Assembly: GCA_033085395.1 (NCBI GenBank)
Contig: JANQBS010000071.1
Coordinates: forward strand, 62,001-126,000
Reading direction: 5' to 3'
Length of the DNA stretch: 64,000 bases
Origin: Xanthoparmelia taractica
Taxonomy: Eukaryota > Ascomycota > Lecanoromycetes > Lecanorales > Parmeliaceae
Part shown: one piece after another, positions 23,101 to 35,700 of the stretch
Position numbering within the stretch: position 1 is the stretch's first letter
Layout of the letters: each line of letters begins with the position of its first letter
Program-made: the position numbers and the translations under genes
The notes under the pieces: model-generated
What the model was told of the DNA's origin: nothing
Databases searched by the model: none
What the model saw: the letters and a program-made list of their open reading frames with translations, nothing else

Positions 23101-23279
23101 ATGGCTCTTCAGGTTTCAGCAACCAAGTCGACCAGTCCTTCGGCAACACCGCCTCAGCCAATGATTACTCCTTGAAGAACACATCTGGGGCTCCCAACGG
23201 CGGTCTTTCTGATGGCAACCTTCGTGCCGGCCATACCACACTTGGCATGAACAACCCGGTCCTGAGCGGCAGTGTCTAG
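20146..23279 (+). CDS. Large HAM1-like (HAM1_N / HAM1_C, lipid-binding-like) fungal protein
   Basis: Seven exons: 20146-20172, 20235-20292, 20376-20401, 20460-20787, 20840-21385, 21435-21574 and 21627-23279, giving 925 aa. Exon 1 encodes only nine residues (MTTVNRPTN) and is followed by VKQKEADVNQKLQLYGIYS, a stereotyped start of this fungal family. The middle is charged and low complexity (about residues 170-270). After it comes a long conserved domain with VPGIFESVRYVPVPRIEYTD and FRPLMFAILRPAVGKVLEKL, which belongs to the HAM1-like domains (formerly DUF5923/DUF4449) and resembles BPI/SMP-type lipid-binding folds. The tail is Gly/Gln-rich (GGQGGQGGQ). All six introns keep phase. Function is not established; a membrane or lipid-transfer role is inference. 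Confidence 0.85.
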
Positions 23280-25163
23280 ATACCCCTTTCAATTGTTATG
23301 GCTTGGATTGTTCTTGTTTGATGATACCACTATCGCGAACGACACACTTGCTGTGGACTATACGTAATGGCACGGCGGAGGTTGATAGGGGAGAGATCCA
23401 AAAAGGGGCATGTTTCCTTGTGTTCGTCAGACGTGTTATTCCTATGCAAGTCTTGATTCGCCCGTCTTCCCAAAGGTGGCTTATCATTCCTGAAGTCTGA
23501 CCCCTTCTTCGAAGGACGATGACGGATGGTATCCGTTGCCGAGGTTTTGAAGTGGTGTGAAGATGTTGGCAAGGGGTCTCGTTTCTTTTGTGTATTAGGT
23601 TTTTAGTAGGCAACAGAAATTCAGATCGTGCATTCTCAGTAGACTATCTGCCATTTGACCGTGATGAGACTCTATTAGGTCGCTCTAAATACCTACACGG
23701 GCAGCTATGTGATAATTTGATGCATCGACAGACCAAATGTGGACCATAGTCATGAAATACATGGAAAAGTACTGTTTTTTTTCTTTTGTTTTTTTTGCCA
23801 GACCTGGAAGAATAGGGTATTTGCGTATGCGTCTGCTATCTTTGTTTCCATCTAACACGGAGAAGACAGATGGCATGACATTTGATGGTCAAGGCTGGCC
23901 CTCGGCTTCACACATTCTAAATTGCCCGGTCGAGTGGTAGCGTGCGTGTCGAACAGACAACAAAGCACGCTTACCAAACGCGTCCCAAGGAAAGGGAGAC
24001 CAAACACCCGGCCGGCATCCATGGGGCGCAAGAGAGTGAGGCGACCTCAAGACATGAGGATTCTGCCCTGCCCAAAGCCCCGTAGCCTTTGCGCCCTGCA
24101 ATCGCACAGTTTGCGGGCTGCGCCACCCCTCCTTTTCATCATCTGCTGGCATGCTACATAACGGTCCCGAGCATCGCCATCTACCGGCCAACGAGGATGC
24201 AAGAGGATGGAGTGGCGGGACGCCTGCAAAAGCAACGCCCTGCTTGCTACATGGAAGTATGCCTTCTCTTTCTCGTCCTGAAGGACGCGGGACGAGGCAA
24301 GGTCGAGGCCCCATGTCATTGGGGCAATATCACCGGAAAAGATTGATGCAGCATAGAATGGTTCATGCATTGATCATCAGGCCTGCTAAATTCACGGGCG
24401 TAAAAGCACGACATGCAGATACTGATGCAGAACATAGGGACAGTAGGTACGACTACTGTACAACCAGGGACTTCCTAATGGCTATTGGGACAGCTCATCA
24501 ATTGCTGTCAACCCAACTCACTCAATCATCCAGAGTTCGGTTGACTGATCCCTGACATCTTCACAGCTGATCCGATGGCACTTATGTAGACTGTAAGCGT
24601 TTCATTCGTTCAGCAACATCCAAGCCCCGAAAGGCTGCAGACTGCGGCCAGGGGAGCTGTGGGGGCCTTGGGGCGGAGGACGACGTCCTGCAGGCTGGCT
24701 ACCCAATCTCATCCCCGCCTTATCGCAGCTGTTTTACTTTCCTTGATAGCCTGTTTATAAAACTCAAGTCCACACCTAACTTTCTGCTTCGTGTCTAGCT
24801 GCTGAATCAGTCCTCTTAACAATCGGGCGCTCGCTAGACGAATCCTTCGAGGCTATCACGACAGACACCATCTTCTACCAACTCCAAGCTAAAAACAAGG
24901 CATCTCCCGCTACTACTCTCGCCAAATATCTTCATTCTTTGCCTTGCTGTGGTCTTCCGATTCCGAGCTACAACGCTGCTGCCTCAATCTCCAGTGCCGT
25001 ATAATTCAACTTCCACATACACACAGCAAAGGTTGCTACTGAATTGATCCCGTCCCTCTCTCATCCTTCCTTTACAAATAGCAGCTTCCGCCGTGTCTTC
25101 TTTCCACTACCTTTGTTTGGGTTCCAACTCTGCCATTTCTTTGAATTGGTCTCTGAAAGCAAT
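23280..25163. other. Long intergenic region and leader of the His-rich protein gene
   Basis: No gene is supported in the first 1.4 kb. A TATA-type site at 24756-24762 and pyrimidine-rich sequence to 25160 look like a promoter with a leader of roughly 380 nt. Frames at 23889-24555 overlap one another on both strands and show no family features. Confidence 0.5.
24756..24762 (+). promoter_or_regulatory. Candidate TATA box of the His-rich protein gene
   Basis: TATAAAA lies about 400 bp upstream of the ATG at 25164 and is followed by CT-rich sequence. It is assigned by sequence resemblance only. Confidence 0.4.
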
Positions 25164-26849
25164 ATGCAGCAGCATTACATACCACATGCTCTCCCGCCGC
25201 CGCCTCCAGTCCCACAGCCAGGTTTCCCAGTCATGCATGGGCTAGTCAATGACTTCGGTCGCGTCCACCTCGATCCCAACCGCCACCATTTCGAGCACAA
25301 TATGCAACAACCTGCCTTTCGATTTGTCCAACCCCCCAGCCACGGCCACATGTCCGATGCTCGCTCGTTCCCTAGCAATGGCAAACCTCCCGTCGGCTAT
25401 TTGGGCTATACATTCACCAAGCATCCTGTCGAGCGCGTGGGACAGAAAGAGACATGGGCAATTGCTAACAAGGAACTAATGCCGGCCTCCCAAACCGACC
25501 TGAGGAATCAAGTCGAAAAGCACCGCAAAAAGAATGGCACAGGATTGGCTCAATACTCGGATCCCAACATGAACGGCTTCAAGCGGAAGCAGATTGACGA
25601 ACTTATTCGAGAATGTGTCGCAAAAGACCCGGACCATAGGTTCGAATATGTCATTGAATCCATCAAGCGTGACATAAGGCGACGTCAGAGTGGTCCTGAG
25701 ACATCAGCGATGCAAGTCATATTGAAACGCAAATTACGCCCTGATATCAGTCCGCAAGGTCCCTTCATTGGCTTTGGCAATATCCGCCCGCCCATGAGCG
25801 GAGTGGTTGATCTTTCGGGGGCAGAAGATTATGAGAAGTCGAGCCAAAACAGTTCCAACGGCCATAAACCTGGGCCATACCCTTTTGAGCGTCACATGAG
25901 CGAACCGTGGACGCACGTCGTCCATTCTGACGCAAGACCTCCTGTTCAGCATGCTCACGCCCACGAGCACGCACATCCCCATGATCTTGGTAACGCACAC
26001 GGGCATGGCCACGACGACTTCGGCAGTAAAGATGCCCACGAACATGAACAGCCACTCTACCCTCACCATGGTGGTCCCCACTTCCAAGAAGACGCTCACG
26101 ATACTAAGCATGACGACGAAGGAAAACCAAAAAAGCACAAGGACAAAGAGCACAGAAGTCCCAAGATTGTCCACGACAAGAAACACAATAGTCACAAGTC
26201 GCAGGATTACTCAGATTCCTCCTCGTCCTCCGACAGTGACTCGTCCTCTGGTGATACCGACCGGACACCTGACACCATAATCTCCAGCGAAGGCTCCCAC
26301 TACCATCACAAGGACAAGAAATACCATAAGAGGAAGCACCACCGCAAATCAAGCTCCCACGACCATGAGCACGAGCCGGTTAAAGTGATCTATCGTGAAC
26401 ATAGACGAAAAGAACCCACGCGCAGGCTTTCATCCCCTCCTCCTTCTCACAGACCACGCTATCGACATGAAGATGTCTATGTTGAGCCCAGTCCCAGCTA
26501 TCGTCGTAGAGCGGAGCCAACCTACGCTGGCGAACGCCTTCCCTATCATCATCGGGCGATGAGCTATGATGATGAACGCCTTCACGATCATGATATGGGA
26601 GAATTTGCTCGGCGGCCTACTGTTTATCGCAGGAAAATCACAAGCGCGGCGCATCCCATCGATCTCTACGAGGAGAGGGCAGAGCGACGAAGGCATGAGA
26701 TGCTGGATAGAGATATTCTGGAGAGGGAAGACGCAATCAGGAGAATTGGAAGACTTCGTCGGGAGGCGGCTAGGGGAAGGATGGAGTCAGATGGGATGCA
26801 CGGCTATCATGACGATCACTTGCGTGTTTATCATGATGATCGCTACTGA
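25164..26849 (+). CDS. His-rich, low-complexity protein of unknown function
   Basis: One exon. The frame is open from 25044, but the ATG at 25164 (MQQHYIPHALPPPPPVP) is the likelier start, giving 561 aa. The N-terminal third carries a possible folded segment (VEKHRKKNGTGLAQYSDPNM, then KRKQIDELIRECVAKDPDHR) ending in a basic helix. The middle is very rich in histidine in HxH patterns (AHAHEHAHPHDLGNAHGHGH), followed by Lys/His and an acidic Ser run (DSSSSSDSDSSSGD), then an Arg-rich C-terminal region ending RRIGRLRREAARGRM. There is no signal peptide or membrane segment. Composition suggests a nuclear or RNA-associated protein or a metal-binding tract; neither is shown. Family not recognised. 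Confidence 0.7.
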   Translation: MQQHYIPHALPPPPPVPQPGFPVMHGLVNDFGRVHLDPNRHHFEHNMQQPAFRFVQPPSHGHMSDARSFPSNGKPPVGYLGYTFTKHPVERVGQKETWAIANKELMPASQTDLRNQVEKHRKKNGTGLAQYSDPNMNGFKRKQIDELIRECVAKDPDHRFEYVIESIKRDIRRRQSGPETSAMQVILKRKLRPDISPQGPFIGFGNIRPPMSGVVDLSGAEDYEKSSQNSSNGHKPGPYPFERHMSEPWTHVVHSDARPPVQHAHAHEHAHPHDLGNAHGHGHDDFGSKDAHEHEQPLYPHHGGPHFQEDAHDTKHDDEGKPKKHKDKEHRSPKIVHDKKHNSHKSQDYSDSSSSSDSDSSSGDTDRTPDTIISSEGSHYHHKDKKYHKRKHHRKSSSHDHEHEPVKVIYREHRRKEPTRRLSSPPPSHRPRYRHEDVYVEPSPSYRRRAEPTYAGERLPYHHRAMSYDDERLHDHDMGEFARRPTVYRRKITSAAHPIDLYEERAERRRHEMLDRDILEREDAIRRIGRLRREAARGRMESDGMHGYHDDHLRVYHDDRY

Positions 26850-27520
26850 TGGTGCCTTCTTTCACTGGGAGGAAAAGGACTCAGCTTGGTACTGGGCTTT
26901 GATTCGAGATTCGATAGGTGGATGTCTGGGCCCTCACCTTCTCTTTCATGTCGTTATGATACTGGGAGGACCTCAATACTGTCTTTGCAACATCGTCTTC
27001 TTCACATTCATAGAGTTCTCTAACGCAAGTCGAGGACCAAAAAAGTCAGGGCTGGAAGTCTGAACGTGGGGAGGTAATATTTCTATGCGAAACGGCCTCT
27101 TATGATGCTTTCCTGTTGATAGCTTAACGTGCTCAGCGAGGCGGAAGAGTAAACAATTCAACTCTTCTTCAGCATGATTCAATGTTTCTCACTCCCATCT
27201 TTAAAAAAGCAGAAGAACTTAGTAACTACCATTCATCAGTAGATGACCCCATAGAGCAAGATTCTATAGAAGAGAAAAGAGGAATCATCATGCAGTGTGG
27301 GAGCTGTCCAAGATGTTCGGCCAACGGGAATACAACGCCCACACCCCGATAGTCGGAGCCTTTATAAACAACTACCCCCACCATTAAAAGAAATTCCCAA
27401 TCAAACCAAACGTACTGTCAACTTCAAACTACCTACAGATTTGTCTTCAGACTCCTCTCGAACCAAGCGTAATCACACAAGGCCTACTTCAAACTCTTCG
27501 AATCCATTCTAACCGCAATC
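26850..27520. promoter_or_regulatory. TPI upstream region
   Basis: This holds the 3' flank of the His-rich gene and the promoter of triosephosphate isomerase. TATAAA occurs at 27363-27368, about 150 bp before the ATG, with C-rich sequence after it, as in many strong fungal glycolytic promoters. No other element is certain. Confidence 0.5.
27363..27368 (+). promoter_or_regulatory. Candidate TATA box of the TPI gene
   Basis: TATAAA about 153 bp upstream of the TPI start codon, followed by pyrimidine-rich leader sequence. Confidence 0.55.
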
Positions 27521-28567
<1,047 letters not shown>

Positions 28568-28710
28568 ATCGCTCAGTGGAGACTGTGATTGTTGGAAAAT
28601 CTCGGTATAAATAGCAGGGCTCAAGGGCAGTGGCAGCCTTGATTCATAGCAATCGATCCACTCATCGCGATACGAGAAAAAAAAAATCCCGTACGCAATA
28701 TGCATCCATC

Positions 28711-29415
28711 CTAATTCCCCACAACCCTACCCCCCACAACATCCTTATTCCCCCCATGAAACGGATCCCACACCCCCCTGACCCCCTCATTCAAACTCCC
28801 CACCACCTTTCCCCCCTTCACCCTCCTCACCTTCTCCCCATTCGCATCCCGCAACAACTCCGCCTTGTGCAAAACCTGCTCCTTCTCCAGGTTCCGCACG
28901 CATATCACTTTTTCCCTGCCATTAATGTACGAGCCCCGGATTATAGGATGCGCGTTTGGGCGCGGGGAGACGTGGATGTGGATTTGCGGGTTGGCTTTTG
29001 CGAAGGCGGCGATGAGGGGGGAGCGGAGGAATGTACTGAGGGAGGGTAATGGGGAGTTAGTTGGTTGGTTAGATAAGTAAGTAAGATAAGTAAAAGCTAG
29101 CTAGCCAGCTGCGGTGATGAAATAAATAGAATAGAATAAAGACGAACGAGCTGGATAGTGATTGTGATTGTGAAGATGATAGATAGCAGAAGAAGAAGAA
29201 GAAGAAGAAGAAGAAGAGAGACGTACTTCATGCCCCGCGAACTACCCCAGCTATCGCAGTAGTGGAAATCGAGCCGTTTGCATTGGAGGATGAAGGCGCC
29301 TACGCCGTTCTGATGTGAGGAACGGAAGTCAGTGGTATTGATTGATAGGACTCCAAGAGCAGTGGGGGAAGCTTACTTGGCTGGTCGATGTCGTTCGTAA
29401 GGCTGTTACGGGCAT
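28711..29415 (-). CDS. Mitochondrial large-subunit ribosomal protein mL43 (L51/S25/CI-B8 domain)
   Basis: Three exons, right to left: 29377-29415, 29227-29309 and 28711-29035, give 148 aa. The protein has the thioredoxin-like L51/S25/CI-B8 fold: NGVGAFILQCKRLDFHYCDS, GSSRGM, then IHVSPRPNAHPIIRGSYING and GREKVICVRNLEKEQVLHKA. It is a structural component of the mitochondrial ribosome. The second intron is long for this genome (191 nt) and contains an (AGA)n tract. The N-terminal residues MPVTALRTTSTSQ come from a 39-nt first exon. A damaged copy of this gene's promoter, first exon and first intron is found at 46389-46614. Confidence 0.92.
29188..29218 (+). repeat. (AGA)n microsatellite inside an mL43 intron
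   Basis: About ten trinucleotide copies lie within the second intron (29036-29226) of the mL43 gene. Confidence 0.93.
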
Positions 29416-29818
29416 CCTTTGGGACCAACTAACTACCGTTGTTGTCGGTGCATACCTCGTATTTATTTTGCGCTGAAGAGGTGGATGAGAGAGGGTGAGT
29501 CTATTTGGTTAGATCGAAATTCATGTCTTGGCGGTAAAAAGAAGACGGAAATCTGGCCCCAGCTCATTTATTATTTGCTTACCCGAGGATGCCGCTTTTA
29601 GGGTGAATCATGGGCTTCCATTCTGGCTCAATTTTCATCCCATTTGACCGTATAACTCCGAGGATTCAAGCTATCCAAAGCGATTGAATAGCTTTCAAGC
29701 TCCCCTGATTCACCCTGATCCGCGAGGATCAGGCTCGAGACTTTCGTGCTTGCTTTTCACGCCTGATGGTTATTCATTGACCACGTTCGTACAAACACCT
29801 CTGGAAAGAAAGAAACAA
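29416..29818. other. Intergenic: mL43 promoter and GST 3' flank
   Basis: No gene. The first ~130 bp (to about 29545) is the part duplicated at 46504-46614. Nothing else was recognised. Confidence 0.5.
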
Positions 29819-30682
29819 TCACGAGACCTCCGCCCATTCCTCCAGAGCATCGTACAACCTCCCCCACAGTCCCCCATGCCAGCCCCTGAGCTCCGTCCAC
29901 TCCGGCAAACAATTCCGCATCATCTGCAGCCACCCGCCGACAATCAAATCCGCATACATTGGCGTCCGCCCCTCTAGGAAAGGCCCCTCGTCGCGGCGCA
30001 CGAACCACCCCGCCAGCCCGCTCCCCAGCGCTGCCTCGAACGCCGCGAGCTTCTTCTTCCGCTCCTCGCTCCCCGGCGGAATCTCCAGATCCTCCCACCG
30101 CGACACGCCCACGCGGCGCGCATGTTCGGCTTTTGTGGCCTCGGCGGTTGCAGGGTCGAGTGGCATGTAATACCCCGCGAGCAGCACACCATTGAGGGTG
30201 AAAAGTGCATCGACGTGCGCGTTGAAGACGCGGTGGAGCGCGAGACTGTTCGGAGGAAAGAGCGGCGGGCGTCCTCCGTCGGAGGAGGAAGAGTGCTGCT
30301 TGTTGTATAGATGTATGGCGATATCGAACGAGTCGCCGACAAAGGTACCCTCCTGCTGCGTGGAGGAGGTGGTGGTGGTCGGGTCGTACAGGATGGGGAG
30401 CGTTTGAAAGTCGGTGCCATCGGCGTGCTTACGGCAGGCAGGGATGCCGAGCTTTTTGCGCGTTGTGGCGACGTCCGGCAAGGGGACCCAGGTGGTACCG
30501 TAGGGGGTGTTGGTGAAGTTGAGGGCATAGCTATGGCTCTGGCATTAGTTGCGAAAGGAGGCAAAGAGGAGGGAGGATGTTGTGGTGATGTACCGCGCTT
30601 TCCACGGATTGGGAGCGAAGGGCCGGATTGGGGGCCCCGAGGCGATGTCGTAGAAAGTCATGATGGGTTTCTCAGCGTCCAT
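29819..30682 (-). CDS. Glutathione S-transferase family protein
   Basis: Two exons, 30594-30682 and 29819-30536, joined across a 57-nt intron, give 268 aa. The N-terminal thioredoxin-like domain reads MTFYDIASGPPIRPFAPNPW, then YALNFTNTPYGTTWVPLPDV, and TFVGDSFDIAIHLYNKQ, the glutathione-binding E/DS loop. An all-helical C-terminal domain ends with EGRTPMYADLIVGGWLQMMR. The arrangement is like fungal GSTs related to beta-etherase or GTE-class enzymes; substrate cannot be told. The start at Met 30682 is preferred; an in-frame ATG at 30745 would add 21 residues without family support. The acceptor lies at a doubled AGAG; the second AG is needed to keep phase. Confidence 0.87.
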
Positions 30683-31351
30683 TCTGGTGGTGAAAGATGC
30701 AGTTTGCTGAGTGCTGTATGGCTTTGGCGATGCAGTAGTGTTCACGGACGTGGGAACTGTCTGTCGTCTAGGGAGTAAGGAGTAGATAGGGGTAAGCCAA
30801 CAATATATAGGCTGTCCTGCAGCAGGTCGGCATCAAGATGACTCATTTTTCGTCCGTATAGCTGCATCATGTACGCTGCAGTACGACCTCTGACTCGGAT
30901 AATCCGGTGGTCACAGCGGGGGAGCGGCTTGAAGTTATGGCAAACTGTACTTCCCCGAATTGAACGAGAATTGGGCAATGCGGTATAGATGAGCAAGGAC
31001 AATTCATTTATCTAAGCGGAATAAGTTTACCAAGTACTCGTACCTACTTAAGTCACTACATACATCGTATAATTAGTGGGGTTGCTGCGGAGTCGGCAGT
31101 CGGCACACAAAGTCCTGCACAACGCTAGCGATAATCTTAATCTCAGGTTCGGAAGGCAGCAACCTTAATATAAACTCTAAAGATATTCGAAGCGGCGAAG
31201 GGCTCGAAGGATACTTTAAGGGCGGTAGGGGTTTTTCGCGATCCTCTGTAGAGAGTATTAATAGTATTTTTTTTAGTAAATTACCTGACGTAGTGGGACT
31301 CCAGATTGAATACTATGAACGTTAGCGTGAAAAAATCTTCTAACGTTGAAA
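30683..31351. other. GST upstream region and left border of the AT-rich island
   Basis: Sequence changes from ordinary composition (before about 31000) to AT-rich, stop-dense sequence by about 31150. No gene is supported. Confidence 0.55.
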
Positions 31352-31353
31352 TA

Positions 31354-31941
31354 CAGTCAACTCCCGCTATAACGGAATCGATTGTAACGGAATTTACGTT
31401 ATTACGGATCCAACCTGGAGATTTCCGTGAAATCCTCATACAAATAACGGAAAATCACGTTATACCGTATAACGAAATATTTTTTTGATCTATAGCGGAA
31501 AAATAATGCATAAAGTACGTATAAAGTATAAATTAGATACGTATAAGTACTTTACTAATGCATAATATAGCGTACGCGTCGGAAAGGTATGGGATATCCT
31601 ATACTCCCATTGGGTTTTTAATAAATATATTACGTAATATTTTTTTATATTCTAAAAATACGTAAAAAGCTTAAGCGAACGCTTATATAATTATAAAATT
31701 CTATAAATAGATTAAAAAGATATAATTTTTTAAAAAAAGTTAAAAAAAAGTTAAAAACGACTATGTTCAACAGATATCACACCTTTCCGACCCGTAATAC
31801 AGCGCATATAGACTAATCTAATTAGTCAGGTCCTCTAGTCTACTCTGTAATCGACTTAGTGCAATTTCGCTATAACGTAATTCACGTTATTACGAAATAG
31901 AGGTACTAATTTTTTCGTTCCGTTATAGCGGGAGTTGACTA
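31354..31941. mobile_element. Fot1/pogo-like non-autonomous element (MITE)
   Basis: A 588-bp unit has terminal inverted repeats: CAGTCAACTCCCGCTATAAC at the left end and its reverse complement at the right end (one terminal mismatch), extending to GGAA, about 24 bp. It is flanked by TA on both sides (31352-31353 and 31942-31943), the target duplication of the Tc1/mariner superfamily. Second copies of the motif (aacggaatttacgttattac and its relatives) lie just inside each end. The interior is AT-rich without a transposase frame, so this is either a MITE or a RIP-shortened relative of a Fot1-type transposon. Confidence 0.82.
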
Positions 31942-32131
31942 TATCCTAATAGACTTTTTATAATATAGGAGATTTTCAACCCAGGAGATTTCCCAGATAA
32001 AATACGCTAATGACTAAGCTATAAAATACACGTATGCGTAATATCAGGGTCTAGCGTAATACGGGGAAGCTATGTAGGCTTCCCCCACCCCCCTTCCCCT
32101 AGCAGGCCTCTCACCCCCCTTCCCAGGCCCC

Positions 32132-32300
32132 TCACCTCTCTCGCTTAGCAGGCTCGGCATTCATCCCTGAGGCCAAATTGACTAAATCGCCCGATTCCGA
32201 AGTCAGAATTCGAGTAGTGTTGATGTAACTTTCAGTATCAAGATCCCGAATAACGAGCTTGGCGCCCGTATTCTTAGGAAAGATCTGCTTCTTGAAGTAC
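32132..32300 (-). other. Isolated coding-like fragment in the island
   Basis: In the GC-richer patch the minus strand is open for about 55 codons (YFKKQIFPKNTGAKLVIRDL, later TSESGDLVNLASGMN) up to a TGA at 32132-32134. The amino-acid mix looks coding, unlike the surroundings. A TAG lies directly before it. It could be a piece of a transposon protein or of a captured gene; I do not recognise it. Confidence 0.3.
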
Positions 32301-32552
32301 TACGATGAGAGTCGTGGCCTAAAGATCTTTCACAATAGAACGAGATTTCTTAGATACGAGCATCCTTAGAATATTTTAAACAGAAATCCTTAGCTTTCAA
32401 ATACGTTTTTATTACGAGAGATCTGTCATAAAAATTAATTACGGGATCATTTTTAGCTACTTAGTCTTCTCATAGGATTGCCTGAAGGAGAGTGCTACTG
32501 ATAGCATTTCGAAAAACCCCCTGCCGACCTTAAAGTATCTTTATTACAGCCA

Positions 32553-32729
32553 TGGCCTTGAGGAAGTCTTCCGCAGGCGCCTTCCTAGCCCTTGGCTAGG
32601 AGAAGGAGCTGGGGAAGCTACGTCCGTACTAGTGCTAGCATGACTAGGCGTGAGTACTTATTCTCCGAGCTCTCCGATAGTTTCTAATTAATCTTCTTTC
32701 ACTTAATTAATTAATACTTATACTTATTA
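32553..32729 (+). repeat. 5' long terminal repeat
   Basis: It pairs with 39343-39510. Shared blocks include ctagtgctagcat and gcgtgagtacttattctccg. It begins TG and ends TA where the other copy ends CA. It is 9 bp longer than its partner because a gagctctcc-type insertion sits in the run ttctccga...tag. No clear target-site duplication was seen. Confidence 0.88.
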
Positions 32730-35700
32730 ATTAATAGCAACGCCTATTGCATTTAGCTATTATTATATACATTATCCCTATATTAGACACAGTATTAGTC
32801 CTTTATTAATCTATTATTTACTCGCTACTTGCTTGCTACTTATAAGCCGACTTTAACGTTATTATTAGCTCTTACTAAAGGTCTTCTTATAAAGCCTTCT
32901 TTTAATCTTATATCAACTATTCTTCTATTCGAGAATTATACTAATACTATTTTAATATTCTATAAGTAGTTATCGTAATTATATTAAGCACTTCTTTATC
33001 GCTTAATAGCGATCTTATACGTATCGATTATTAAATCTATCGCTTTATAAAAGTAATAGACTAAGCATATCTAATAGACGTCTCTCACGAGGTAAGACTT
33101 ACTATTAAATATATCTACCGTTACTATAAACGCCCGAAGTAATTACTATCACCGACTTAAATAATTATTCTATTATCTCGATAATTACGACGCTCTATTT
33201 TAGTAGAGTTATTATTCTTTTTATCTAGCTAAATTATAGATATATCTACGTTTCGATATGCTATTAGAGTCTTTATCGATCGTATTATTAAGTATAGAAG
33301 TCTTTCATAGCTAAAAGAATATTTCCGCACTTAGAATTCTTTTATTGCAAGTATTAATAGTATAAATATTATTAGAGCTATCTCAGTAAAGGAAATTATC
33401 TATAATAAACCTATCGAATTAAAGTTAGAATCACAGCCGCTTAGAATAGATAAAGCAACTATTCGACGCATAATTAATAAGATAATTATTGCTATTATAG
33501 CAGCTTCTCGCTAATTCCCAGCATCACCAGACTTATTAAAATCGCCTGGCCCTATCGATCCCGCTGATCCGCCCGAAGATAATAATACTATTAATACTAC
33601 TACCTTGAGATAAAATATTAACGATTTAAGATTTTTCGATTTATATTACGATAAAAAGATAGTTAATAACGAAGTAGCAATTAAGTATACTAACAAAGAT
33701 ATCTACTTCAGAGATATTCATCTTTTCCTTAACCGTATTAAGTAGTTCGTATCTATCAAAGAAGCTAATATAATATGTAATAATCTGTGATTGAGCTTGC
33801 GAGATACTACTCTTCTATAATAAATTAGTGAGCTATCTAACACTAAACGCCGTATTATTACTTACGATTTCGATATCGATAAGTAAATAAAGCTACTCAT
33901 TAAACGATTTAAATAATTATTAAATATTATTATTAATTTACTTCTTCGAGAGACGTACTTCTTACGTGACGCTACTGCTAAGCGTGAGCTAAAGAAGTTC
34001 GCTTAACGTATACTACGCTCTGCTAAGAATTCTAGCATTAATAACATCAAGCTATAGCTTAACTTAATATATAATAATATTAATCTTAACCTAAGAATAT
34101 ATATATAGCGTCTTACAGACGTCTTCATTATTAATTCTTTTCTCACTAAGCTTGATAATTATAAATACGAATAATAGACCTATATCAGCAAGAAGATAAA
34201 AGAATCTTTATTATATCGATTTGAGAGATCTTATTCCCGTAGCAATACGTAACGTTCAAATCAGACTAATTAATATTCTCGTTAATCTTACGATGGCAAT
34301 AGTAATATATTATTTCGATCTACGAAAGATGACTATTAAGGTTCACGATCTTTCTATAATAGCAATAATTCTTATAACAATAATAGATTACTCTTCTCTT
34401 TAAGATTATTCTATTTTTATTAAAATAATGTTAATTAGTATTAATAGTATTAGTTATATTAGTAATAGCGGCCTTAGCTATCTCTATTTATTAGATAGTC
34501 GCTATAAATTATTAACGAAAATATAAGTTCGTCTTCTAATTAAAAGGACTCTTCAAATTAACATTAAGATTAAAGAAACAACTTTAATAGAAATTTTTTT
34601 TAAAGATTCTTTACTATTAAAGCTTATTATATCAAAGACTAAGAAAATACGTCTTCGAATAATTATAAAAGCTATATTAGCTATAACAATTAGAAAGACT
34701 TTAAACGATACGAGTATATCTTTTATCAAGAAGCTACTTAGATCAATAAATAGTTCGCCTTCTCTACGATAGCCTTTATTAAATTATCTAATAAGAATCA
34801 CGAGTAGAAAGACTTCGTCGAAGCACACTTCATCACCTCCCCCGCTAAATTAATAAACTTATCTTTATATTAGTTCTATAATAAGATCTTTTCTTTAAAT
34901 AATCGACTATATAAGCATATTCGCTTATATAGAAAGTCGTTCGCAGATTATAAGAAGAACTTTATTGCTATAGAAGTATTTAGTTACTTAGTAAAGATTA
35001 TTAGATTATCTATTAAGAACATGTTTATATTAGAATATTTCTTTCGTAAATACCGCTTTACTATTATTAAAATCGACTATATAAGTACTACTTCGATATC
35101 GACTATATTATATCGCTAATTAATCGCGTATTTCTTAATTAGATTTTTAGTAAAGAAGGTCTTTAAATTAAAATTAAGAAGATAATCTTATTAATTAAGG
35201 TTCGTGGATTAAACACGAAGAAGTATAATATCTATAAATATTCTATTATTCTTGTATATATATTAGGCAATTATAATAAGATCGTATTAATTAATCGTAA
35301 GATTTATATCGTTAATAACTTATCCGCTAAAGTACTTATTAATATCGATATTATAAAGCTAGAGAGCATTGTTATCGACACTAATAAGAATCTTATTACT
35401 ATTAGCTCGTGCGACTCTCTCTAAGTGTTAATATCTATAATTATCAAAGATTTAAGAACTAACATTATTATTATTAGCAAGGCACGTTGAATAATATCTA
35501 CGTATTCTTTTATAACGATACTTATTGAAGCTATCTACTTACCTAAAGATCGAGATCTACTATTCGAATTATCTTAGCTCGATGCTCTCACTCTATCTAT
35601 TTATATTATTAATTATAGTCTCTCTAAGATTATAATACGTAATAATATAAATTTCTCTATTATTCTTATTAGACGTATTCGCCTAGATAAAGTGCTTAAA

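Noticed and set aside
34221..34403. Short open frames inside the AT-rich island as genes
   Set aside because: They consist almost only of I, L, N, K and Y codons from TA-rich sequence and lie within the degenerate retroelement.
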